From Vulcanimicrobiota bacterium (GTDB taxonomy: Bacteria > Eremiobacterota > Eremiobacteria > Baltobacterales > Baltobacteraceae): DNA of 5,405 nt. The stretch lies in contig JASHZC010000211.1 in assembly GCA_030042755.1 (NCBI GenBank), forward strand, positions 1-5,405, read 5' to 3'. Made by a program: the position numbers and the translations under genes. Of this stretch, positions 1-5,405 are shown piece by piece. The notes under the pieces are model-generated. The model was not told the origin of the DNA, searched no databases, and saw only the letters and a list, made by a program, of their open reading frames with translations. Position 1 is the first letter of the stretch, and each line of letters begins with the position of its first letter.

Positions 1-419
1 CAAACCCGCGTATCGGATACGGACGGCTGGGAGGGCAATATGGTGCCGTGTACGCCGGCAATTTCCGCAGTATCGGCGGCTACGGATTTTATTCGATCGA
101 GGCTGCCGTGCGTGCGTATTTCGGGTATCCCGCGCCGCAGTTGCGCACGTTCGGAACGATCGGTGAGGACATCAGCCCGGCCGTTCAACTGATCGGGGAA
201 GTCGAATGGAATCAGGCGCTCGGAGCGGGGCAGACGCTGGTGAACGAAGGGCTCAATCCTTTAGTCTTTCCGAGATTCAATGACGGACAGGCGTTCGGAA
301 CCGTGCGGATTCGCTTGACGCCGCACCTCTCGCTTGTCGGCAGCACGTCGTACGTTTTCTATGGACGCGATTACGGTCTAGGTTCGACAAATGCAATCGG
401 TCTTTGGGGCGACTTCTGA
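1..419 (+). CDS. C-terminal part of a putative outer-membrane beta-barrel protein (NfrA/BcsC-like role), 5' truncated
   Basis: The reading frame is open from the left edge (first full codon at base 3) to a TGA at 417-419, giving 138 visible residues with no internal stop. A GTG at base 48 is in frame, but the sequence before it (beginning NPRIGYGRLGG) reads as the same kind of protein, so I treat the gene as entering from outside. The visible part is rich in Gly, Tyr and Phe and shows alternating polar/hydrophobic stretches separated by turn-like segments. It ends in ...IGLWGDF. A terminal Phe after an amphipathic strand is the usual C-terminal signal of BAM-assembled outer-membrane barrels. 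The next gene, an inner-membrane glycosyltransferase, overlaps it by 29 bases, which suggests that this product is the outer-membrane exporter for the same glycan, as NfrA is to NfrB or BcsC to BcsA. The barrel assignment is fairly good; the NfrA-like role is inferred from context. The N-terminal part, perhaps TPR-containing, is not visible. Confidence 0.6.
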   Translation, partial: NPRIGYGRLGGQYGAVYAGNFRSIGGYGFYSIEAAVRAYFGYPAPQLRTFGTIGEDISPAVQLIGEVEWNQALGAGQTLVNEGLNPLVFPRFNDGQAFGTVRIRLTPHLSLVGSTSYVFYGRDYGLGSTNAIGLWGDF

Positions 420-2262
420 CCTCGTCGTCGAGCATCTGCTCGCAAATGGCAAGGTAAAGGCGGACGATGTCGCGCGCGCTCGCGAGTTGCAGGCGATGGA
501 TGGCGGCGATCCCGCGTGGATCCTTGGTTCGCTCGGTGCCGTAACACGCGACGACTTGTTCGAGGCGATGTCGCAGGTGTACGGTGTGCCGCTCGTGCAC
601 GAGGTCGAGCGATTGCGTACGACCGCCGACGTCATGCTCGTCGCCAAGATGACCTACGAAGAGGTCGTGACGCTTCAATTCATGCCGTTTAGGCGCGATG
701 GCGACGTCCTGATTGTGATGACCTCGAGCCCAGGTCGTGCCGAGGTTCGTGAGTATTGCGCGAGGATGTTCGGTACGAGCGCCGTCGCAGAACTCTTGAT
801 CACCGATTACGACCTCTCGCTCGTTGCGGCGCGTACCTATCGCGACGATCTGATCTCCGATTCGACCGTGAAGCTCTTTCATCGCGATCCCGAACACAGC
901 GCGCGGCGCGTCTTTACACCCCTGCAGGTCTACATTTTTACGGCAATTACTCTGCTGTGGATCCTCTGGTTTGCGTTTCAGCCGATTCCCGCGTTGATCG
1001 CGGTGATCGCGATCATGCAGGTCTTTTATCTCTCGGCCGTGCTCTTCAAGTTCTTGCTCAGTTTTGCGGGCGCGCAGATCGAGCGCTTCAAACCGATTAC
1101 TCAAGACGAAATCGACGCGCTCGACGACCGCGCTCTCCCCGTCTACACGGTTTTAGTGCCGGTGTATAAGGAGCCCGAAGTCGTCGGTAAATTGATTGGG
1201 TCGCTAAAAAAAGTCGATTATCCGCAGCACAAACTCGACGTCATCGTCCTGCTTGAAGAGGACGATCCGATAACGCTCGACGCCGCGCGAGCCGCCAATC
1301 CGACGATCACCTGGCGATTCATGGTCGTGCCGAGTTCGCTGCCGCGAACCAAACCGAAGGCGTGCAATTACGGTCTGGTCTTCGCGCGTGGCGAGTACCT
1401 CGTGATCTACGATGCGGAAGACATCCCCGCATCGGATCAGCTGAAGATGGCAGCCGTTGCGTTCAGGAAATCCGGTCCGGAATACATGTGCTTCCAGGCA
1501 GCACTTAATTATTTCAACATCGAAGAAAACGTGCTCACTCGGATGTTCACGCTGGAATACTCGTATTGGTTTGACTACCTCGTGCCGGGACTGGATCGTC
1601 TCCATCTGCCGATTCCGCTTGGCGGGACGAGCAATCATTTCCGAACCGAGACACTGCGCGGGCTCAGCGGATGGGATCCGTTCAATACGACCGAGGATGC
1701 CGACCTTGGCATACGCGCAAGCGCCGCGGAGCTGCACGTCGGATTTATCAATTCGACCACGTACGAAGAGGCAAATGCCCGCTTTGGCAATTGGATTCGC
1801 CAACGCTCGCGCTGGGTTAAGGGCTACATGCAGACGTTCTTGGTCTATTGCCGCCACCCGATTGCGCTGATTCGCAGAATAGGCGTGCGAAACTTTTTGA
1901 GTTTTGCTCTCTTCGTCGGCGGAACTCCGGTGACGTTTCTCGCGACGCCGATTTTCTATCTCCTGTTCGTGCTCGGGATGATCGGATTGCTGATGGGGAA
2001 TCAGCTCGTTGCAGTGCTCTTCCCGAAATGGGTCTTGTACATTGCGCTGTTCAATCTCGTGATCGGAAATTTCCTCGGCGTCTATCTCAACATGATCGCC
2101 GTCTTCTTGCGAAAGAATTACGCGCTCATGCCCTTTGCGCTGCTCAATCCAGTCTATTGGTTAATGCATTCGATCGCTGCGTACAAGGCACTTTGGCAAC
2201 TTTTTACCCGGCCGTTCTATTGGGAGAAAACACAGCACGGCATCACGCACGTAAAGGCGTAG
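391..2262 (+). CDS. Inner-membrane family-2 glycosyltransferase with N-terminal GspE-N/MshEN-type domain (NfrB-like)
   Basis: Probable processive glycosyltransferase that polymerises an exported polysaccharide from nucleotide sugars at the inner membrane. Residues about 1-150 match the layout of the GspE N-terminal/MshEN domain: two helical repeats (about 11-34 and 40-63) and then an MPFRRDGDVLIV strand. Two membrane helices follow (about 178-220). The GT2 core spans about 250-480: VPVYKEP at 256-262, an acidic LEEDD at 288-292, DAED (the DXD metal/nucleotide-sugar site) at 341-344, TED with the presumed catalytic base Asp436, and QRSRW (the QxxRW motif of processive synthases) at 471-475. 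About four more membrane helices lie between 501 and 602. In E. coli NfrB the same parts occur in the opposite order. At both places where MshEN domains usually carry RLG, this protein has LVV (11-13) and DPA (40-42), so c-di-GMP binding is doubtful. The ATG at 391 lies inside the upstream gene with only a weak TAGG-type ribosome site near 379-382; no later start preserves the domain. GT2 assignment is very sure; the sugar is unknown. Confidence 0.93.
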   Translation: MQSVFGATSDLVVEHLLANGKVKADDVARARELQAMDGGDPAWILGSLGAVTRDDLFEAMSQVYGVPLVHEVERLRTTADVMLVAKMTYEEVVTLQFMPFRRDGDVLIVMTSSPGRAEVREYCARMFGTSAVAELLITDYDLSLVAARTYRDDLISDSTVKLFHRDPEHSARRVFTPLQVYIFTAITLLWILWFAFQPIPALIAVIAIMQVFYLSAVLFKFLLSFAGAQIERFKPITQDEIDALDDRALPVYTVLVPVYKEPEVVGKLIGSLKKVDYPQHKLDVIVLLEEDDPITLDAARAANPTITWRFMVVPSSLPRTKPKACNYGLVFARGEYLVIYDAEDIPASDQLKMAAVAFRKSGPEYMCFQAALNYFNIEENVLTRMFTLEYSYWFDYLVPGLDRLHLPIPLGGTSNHFRTETLRGLSGWDPFNTTEDADLGIRASAAELHVGFINSTTYEEANARFGNWIRQRSRWVKGYMQTFLVYCRHPIALIRRIGVRNFLSFALFVGGTPVTFLATPIFYLLFVLGMIGLLMGNQLVAVLFPKWVLYIALFNLVIGNFLGVYLNMIAVFLRKNYALMPFALLNPVYWLMHSIAAYKALWQLFTRPFYWEKTQHGITHVKA

Positions 2263-2268
2263 GGAGGA
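2262..2268 (+). promoter_or_regulatory. Strong Shine-Dalgarno sequence for the receiver-domain gene
   Basis: GGGAGGA begins on the last base of the glycosyltransferase stop codon (TAG, 2260-2262) and ends four bases before the ATG at 2273. It is a near-perfect anti-16S match. It fixes the start of the downstream gene and indicates that the gene is translated from the same transcript as the glycosyltransferase, since there is no room for a separate promoter in the 10-base spacer. Confidence 0.85.
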
Positions 2269-2272
2269 CGAC

Positions 2273-3406
2273 ATGAGCGAGAGCAATCGCTACGAGCTCG
2301 CACGGCGTCTGGCTAACAATCTTGAGATTGAGGACGGCATCACGGATGCGCGGGTCTGGTTGCGCGACGGTGACAGCGCGGTATACTGGCCGGTGATATC
2401 GCCGAGCGTCACGCGAGCCGAGCAAATCACCGAAAGCACGGCGGAGGAACTGCAGGCTCGTGGGGCGCTAGGTCTCGGCCCGGATTTGCAGCCGACACTG
2501 GGATACGTCGAAATACCCGAGTGGAAAACGATGCATTCGGAACGGCAAAAGACGATCGCCGACCGAATCGAACGTACGGCGCAGGCGATCGCCGGTGCGG
2601 ACGCGATTGCGGGCGCGACGAGTGCATTGCCGCAAAGGATCATCATCGCTGACGAAGACGCTGCGTTACGCAAAGCGCTTCGAGCGGTGCTCCGCAATTC
2701 CGGCTACCAGGTGATCGAGGCCGTCAACGGTCGCGAAGCAATCGAAAAGACGCGTGACGAGGTGCCCGACTTACTTCTGCTGGCATGGCTGTTACCAGAG
2801 GTCAACGGAAAAGATGCCGCCGCGGAGCTCAAGACCGACGTGAGAACGCGTCACATCCCGATCGTCATGCTGACGAAGGTTACGGCCATGGAAGACAAAA
2901 TTGCGGCGCTCGACGCCGGCGTTCAGGACTTCATCACAAAGCCATTCGATTTTCGCGAATTACTTGCCCGGATCGAACAACAGGTACGTTGGCGAAAACT
3001 TCTCGATCGAGACGGCGAACCGAGTGCGTCGGTCGCCGTAGAGCCAAAGGTAGAAGAAGAACCGGTCGTGCCTCAGCTCGAGTCGTGGAAGGGCCTGCTG
3101 GAGCGCAAGGATTACCAAGGCGTGCTTACCGGCGCGATGCAAGTTGCGGAACAAAGCGAACGAGCCGGAGACTACGAAACGGCGGCGCAAGCGTACGTTC
3201 TCGCGAGTAAAGGAGCGGAGGGCACGAGACGGCCGGACGTCGCGAACCAGCTGCAGCGGCTTGCAGGGACGATGTATCTTCGACTTGCCGAAAATTCGAC
3301 CGACACCGCGAAGATCCAACTGGGCTACACGATGTCGGCCAAGATGTTTCTTACCGCGGGGAATCTCCAACTCGCGCAGCAAGCGACGGAGAAGCTCGAG
3401 ACCTAG
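2273..3406 (+). CDS. Atypical response-regulator protein: N-terminal unknown domain, central pseudo-receiver, C-terminal helical (TPR-like) domain
   Basis: 377 residues in three parts. Residues 1 to about 118 are of unrecognised type; a small GAF-like sensory fold is possible (ARVWLRDGD near 26-34, LGYVEIPEW near 76-84, then a helix) but not demonstrated. Residues about 120-240 are a clear CheY-like receiver: acidic cluster D127-E128-D129 after the first strand, PEVNG at 175-179, the switch Thr201 in IVMLTK, and Lys223 in ITKPF. The phosphoacceptor position, normally Asp in a DLxLLDxxLP pattern, is Ala171 (codon GCA at 2783-2785), so normal Asp phosphorylation should be impossible. An acidic linker (about 245-265) leads to a helical C-terminus (about 267-376) with TPR-like spacing, for example AGDYETAAQAY at 298-308. 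There is no DNA-binding, GGDEF, EAL or kinase output domain, so it probably works by protein-protein contact. It follows the glycosyltransferase by 10 bases and probably modulates that glycan system. The receiver call is very sure; the function is inferred from position only. Confidence 0.9.
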   Translation: MSESNRYELARRLANNLEIEDGITDARVWLRDGDSAVYWPVISPSVTRAEQITESTAEELQARGALGLGPDLQPTLGYVEIPEWKTMHSERQKTIADRIERTAQAIAGADAIAGATSALPQRIIIADEDAALRKALRAVLRNSGYQVIEAVNGREAIEKTRDEVPDLLLLAWLLPEVNGKDAAAELKTDVRTRHIPIVMLTKVTAMEDKIAALDAGVQDFITKPFDFRELLARIEQQVRWRKLLDRDGEPSASVAVEPKVEEEPVVPQLESWKGLLERKDYQGVLTGAMQVAEQSERAGDYETAAQAYVLASKGAEGTRRPDVANQLQRLAGTMYLRLAENSTDTAKIQLGYTMSAKMFLTAGNLQLAQQATEKLET

Positions 3407-3419
3407 AGGACGAGCGCGC

Positions 3420-4295
3420 CTACTCCATCATCATGCGACGGAAGTACCGGCGCTGAATTTCTTCTTCGGCCTTGGCCAGCCGCTCGCGCATCTCTCTTGT
3501 AGGCACGCGGACGCGATCGACCAGTTTGAGCGCGGCCATGAGCTTGATCGTCCACCAGGTACAATCGATCTCAAACCATTTGAGCCCGTGGCGCGCCGAG
3601 AAGGGGAACGCATGGTGATTGTTGTGCCAGCCTTCACCCCACGAGATCAGCGCAACCCACCATGAATTCACCGAACGATCCGCCGTGCGATACGTGCGAT
3701 ACCCGGCGAAATGGGCGGCGCTGTTGACCAGCCAGGTCGCATGGTATGTGAAGACCAGGCGGACGAAGATCGCCCAGACGACCCACGACCAGCCGCCGAG
3801 AAGCAACAGTAATCCGGCTAGGGCGAACTGCAGCGGAACGTGCAGATAACGCAGCGCCTGGTAAAAGGGCTCGTTCCACAGATCTGGCGTCACGCGCTTT
3901 TGCTGCGCAATGTCGGGGATGTTTCCATTCGCGCGGAACAGCCAGGTCAGGTGCGCCCAGCTGAGGCCCCGGCGTATGCTGTGCGGATCACCCGGGCGGT
4001 CCGAGTGCGCGTGGTGAACCCGGTGCGTCGCAACCCATTCAATAGGGCTGCCCTGGAAAGCAAGCGTTCCGAGGATGGCCGTGGCATACTCGAGCGGCTT
4101 CACCATCCGGAGCGCGCGATGTGTAAGGGCCCGGTGGTAGCAAAGCGTTATGCCGAACCCTCCGGTGAGATAGGCCACGACAAATGCGGCAAGGAGCGCG
4201 GACCAAGAGAAAAATGCGGGGAACAGGGCGAGGAGCGCACCGAGATGGACGATCAATAAGCCAATCCCGGTGGGCCAGTTGGGGCGAGGCTGCAT
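3420..4295 (-). CDS. Membrane fatty-acyl (Delta-9 type) desaturase
   Basis: 291-residue integral-membrane di-iron desaturase of the acyl-CoA/stearoyl-CoA desaturase family, which places a cis double bond in saturated acyl chains using O2 and an electron donor and so adjusts membrane fluidity. All three histidine boxes are present: HRALTH (54-59), HRVHH (91-95) and HNNHH (224-228). The extra metal-ligand region NSAAH (191-195) and the DPH turn (103-105) are present as well. Hydrophobic segments lie at about 11-30, 32-50, 68-85 and as a pair at about 153-190. The C-terminus is a charged helix (about 268-287). No cytochrome b5 or ferredoxin domain is fused, so electrons must come from a separate protein. 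The frame is open upstream to 4454, but that extension overlaps the helicase gene and looks non-coding; the ATG at 4295 is the only standard start in the 44-base gap, though it has no clear Shine-Dalgarno sequence close by. Length and motifs match bacterial DesC-like enzymes. Substrate position (Delta-9) is by family resemblance. Confidence 0.95.
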   Translation of the reverse strand: MQPRPNWPTGIGLLIVHLGALLALFPAFFSWSALLAAFVVAYLTGGFGITLCYHRALTHRALRMVKPLEYATAILGTLAFQGSPIEWVATHRVHHAHSDRPGDPHSIRRGLSWAHLTWLFRANGNIPDIAQQKRVTPDLWNEPFYQALRYLHVPLQFALAGLLLLLGGWSWVVWAIFVRLVFTYHATWLVNSAAHFAGYRTYRTADRSVNSWWVALISWGEGWHNNHHAFPFSARHGLKWFEIDCTWWTIKLMAALKLVDRVRVPTREMRERLAKAEEEIQRRYFRRMMME

Positions 4296-4339
4296 GGCGC
4301 CGAGAGTTCGCGATGGGTCCGGGCGACTCCGTTGATTGA

Positions 4340-5405
4340 TTAAGGAGCGGCTGCCTCGGTGAACGCGCACAACAGATTGACCAGCGCCATTTGTTCCGGC
4401 GTCGAGCACCGCACGCGCAAGAGGTCGGGGGAGCAGACAAGGATACTCATGCACTGGGCACGAGAAATCGCGACGTTCAGCCGGTTGCGCTCGAAGAGGA
4501 ATTCGAGATCGCGCGGGAGCGTCGCCGCGTTCGACGTGGCCATTGAATAGAATACGACTGCCGCTTCCTGTCCCTGGAACTTGTCGACGGTGCCGACCCT
4601 AATTTCGCCCAAGCCGGCCTCCTCGAGGCGTTTGCGAATGCGCTTGCGCTGCGCGTTATAAGGAGAGACGACGATGATGTCGCCGGTTTCGAAGGGCCGA
4701 GCCGGGTCCGCGCCAATCGCGACGCGACCTTTCAACAGTGCGAGCGACGCCTCGACGATGGCGCGCGCTTCCTCGTCGGAGAATCGCGTGTTTCCATCGT
4801 GACGGACCGCTAGATAACGCAACCCGTTTCCTTGCCACGCCGGCGCATCGATCGTATTGAGCGCGCACTTCGGATCCGAGTGAAGTCGATCTTCGTACAC
4901 GGCGTGCGAGATGAAGTCGCAAATCGCAGGCGCCATGCGGTACGAAACTTCGAGAAATATGCCCTCGCCGGGATCGACTGTTTCGCTCGGACCGAGAATG
5001 TGCTGCAAGATCGATAGATCGGTTCCGGGCGGGTGCGCGCCTTGGGACACGCCCTTGAGCTGCAGCGGATCCCCAAGCAAAACGACGTTGCGTGCGGCGC
5101 GCGAGCATGCAAGCGCGTCGGCAAGGCTCATCTGTCCGGCTTCGTCGATAAAGAGGTAGTCGTAGTGGCCGGACATCTCTTCGCGCGTGAAAAGCCACGC
5201 CGTACCGGCACCGAGATCGTGATCGTCAGCGAACGCGTCATTGTTCTTGGTCGTCTCGATCCAGCTGTCGTCGCTTTCCGGTACGTATTGCGATCCCTCG
5301 GTGTCGGAGTATTTCTGCAACCCGCGAAAGCGTAGGCCGCGATCGCTCGCGTGCGTCTCGATTTTAGCGAGCAGGTTATGAATGGCTTTGTGGCCGCCGG
5401 CGACG
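4340..5405 (-). CDS. C-terminal part of a superfamily-1 helicase (AAA_11/AAA_12, TM0106-type), 5' truncated at window edge
   Basis: The frame is open from the right edge (first full codon ends at 5404) to TAA at 4340-4342, giving 354 residues. A TTG at 5318-5320 is in frame, but the residues upstream of it (AGGHKAIHNLLAKIE) are conserved family sequence, so the gene continues outside. Counting from the first visible codon, SF1 helicase motifs appear in order: motif II LFIDEAGQ (84-91), motif III GDPLQLKG (111-118), motif IV region SYRM (154-157), motif V TVDKFQGQE (272-280) and motif VI NVAISRAQ (310-317). Walker A must lie beyond the edge. The HKAIHNLL, GTAWLF and DEAGQ patterns are typical of long bacterial proteins that carry a RecB-like PD-(D/E)XK nuclease ahead of the helicase (TM0106 family) and are presumed to act in DNA or RNA processing or repair; whether the nuclease is present here cannot be seen. 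The desaturase gene follows 44 bases downstream on the same strand. Helicase activity is confidently predicted; the biological role is unknown. Confidence 0.93.
   Translation of the reverse strand, partial: VAGGHKAIHNLLAKIETHASDRGLRFRGLQKYSDTEGSQYVPESDDSWIETTKNNDAFADDHDLGAGTAWLFTREEMSGHYDYLFIDEAGQMSLADALACSRAARNVVLLGDPLQLKGVSQGAHPPGTDLSILQHILGPSETVDPGEGIFLEVSYRMAPAICDFISHAVYEDRLHSDPKCALNTIDAPAWQGNGLRYLAVRHDGNTRFSDEEARAIVEASLALLKGRVAIGADPARPFETGDIIVVSPYNAQRKRIRKRLEEAGLGEIRVGTVDKFQGQEAAVVFYSMATSNAATLPRDLEFLFERNRLNVAISRAQCMSILVCSPDLLRVRCSTPEQMALVNLLCAFTEAAAP

Noticed and set aside
48..50. GTG as the true start of the first gene
   Set aside because: The frame is open back to the window edge and the upstream residues have the same Gly/Tyr-rich, strand-like character, so the gene is better read as truncated by the window.
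1000..1016. Palindromic GATCGCGATC-type repeats, considered as possible regulatory or HIP1-like sites
   Set aside because: They fall inside coding sequence for an Ile/Ala/Val-rich membrane helix and are explained by codon choice; no regular spacing was seen across the window.
277..1104. Long open frame on the minus strand (275 codons) across the start of the glycosyltransferase
   Set aside because: It is antisense to a well-supported GT2 gene. Its product is rich in Arg, His and Asp with no recognisable domain, as expected of an antisense shadow in GC-rich coding DNA.
1204..1857. Open frame of 217 codons on the minus strand inside the glycosyltransferase core
   Set aside because: It lies opposite the conserved catalytic region of the GT2, has no motif of its own, and has composition typical of an antisense frame.
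4296..4454. 53-codon N-terminal extension of the desaturase frame
   Set aside because: Most of it overlaps the conserved C-terminus of the helicase on the same strand, and the translated extension is Arg/Ser/Pro-rich with no family resemblance. The ATG at 4295 gives the usual desaturase N-terminus.
5318..5320. TTG as the true start of the helicase gene
   Set aside because: Conserved family sequence (HKAIHNLL) lies upstream in frame, and the Walker A motif is still missing, so the start must be beyond the right edge.
5159..5320. Acidic, low-complexity-looking stretch before the DEAG motif of the helicase, considered as an insertion
   Set aside because: Helicases of this type commonly have a variable polar segment between the HKAIHNLL and GTAWLF patterns, so it is not clearly unusual.

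Overview
The window looks like ordinary chromosome from a diderm (Gram-negative-type) bacterium. GC content is moderately high, roughly 55-60 % judged by eye, and genes are tightly packed. The diderm inference rests on the first gene, whose product reads like the end of an outer-membrane beta-barrel and finishes on a terminal Phe. No rRNA, tRNA, mobile element, CRISPR array or phage gene is visible. I cannot fix the taxon. An uncultured soil-type lineage such as Eremiobacterota would fit the style, but that is a guess.

Left half, plus strand (1-3406): three consecutive genes form one probable operon. (1) The 3' end of a gene for a beta-barrel-like protein. (2) A 623-residue inner-membrane family-2 glycosyltransferase with a GspE-N/MshEN-type domain at its N-terminus; its start codon lies inside gene 1, a 29-base overlap. 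(3) A 377-residue protein with a central response-regulator receiver domain, starting 10 bases after gene 2 behind a strong Shine-Dalgarno sequence. An outer-membrane barrel beside a processive-type GT2 that carries an MshEN domain recalls the E. coli NfrA/NfrB surface-glycan system, in which NfrB binds c-di-GMP through MshEN. Here the MshEN-like domain precedes the transferase, whereas in NfrB it follows it, and its RLG ligand motifs are degenerate. The receiver of gene 3 has Ala in place of the phosphoacceptor Asp. The likely role of the cluster is synthesis and export of a polysaccharide under a non-canonical, possibly phosphorylation-independent, control protein.

Right half, minus strand (3420-5405): a complete membrane fatty-acyl desaturase of the Delta-9/stearoyl-CoA desaturase type with all three histidine boxes, preceded on the same strand by the C-terminal 354 residues of a superfamily-1 helicase that runs off the right edge. 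The helicase resembles the large TM0106-type proteins that join a RecB-like nuclease to an AAA_11/AAA_12 helicase. The two genes are 44 bases apart and may be cotranscribed, but share no obvious function. They converge on the plus-strand operon across only 13 bases. No intergenic stretch in the window exceeds 50 bases.

The most notable items are the pseudo-receiver, the domain order and altered motifs of the glycosyltransferase, and their joint presence in one operon. I see no convincing evidence of a wholly new system.
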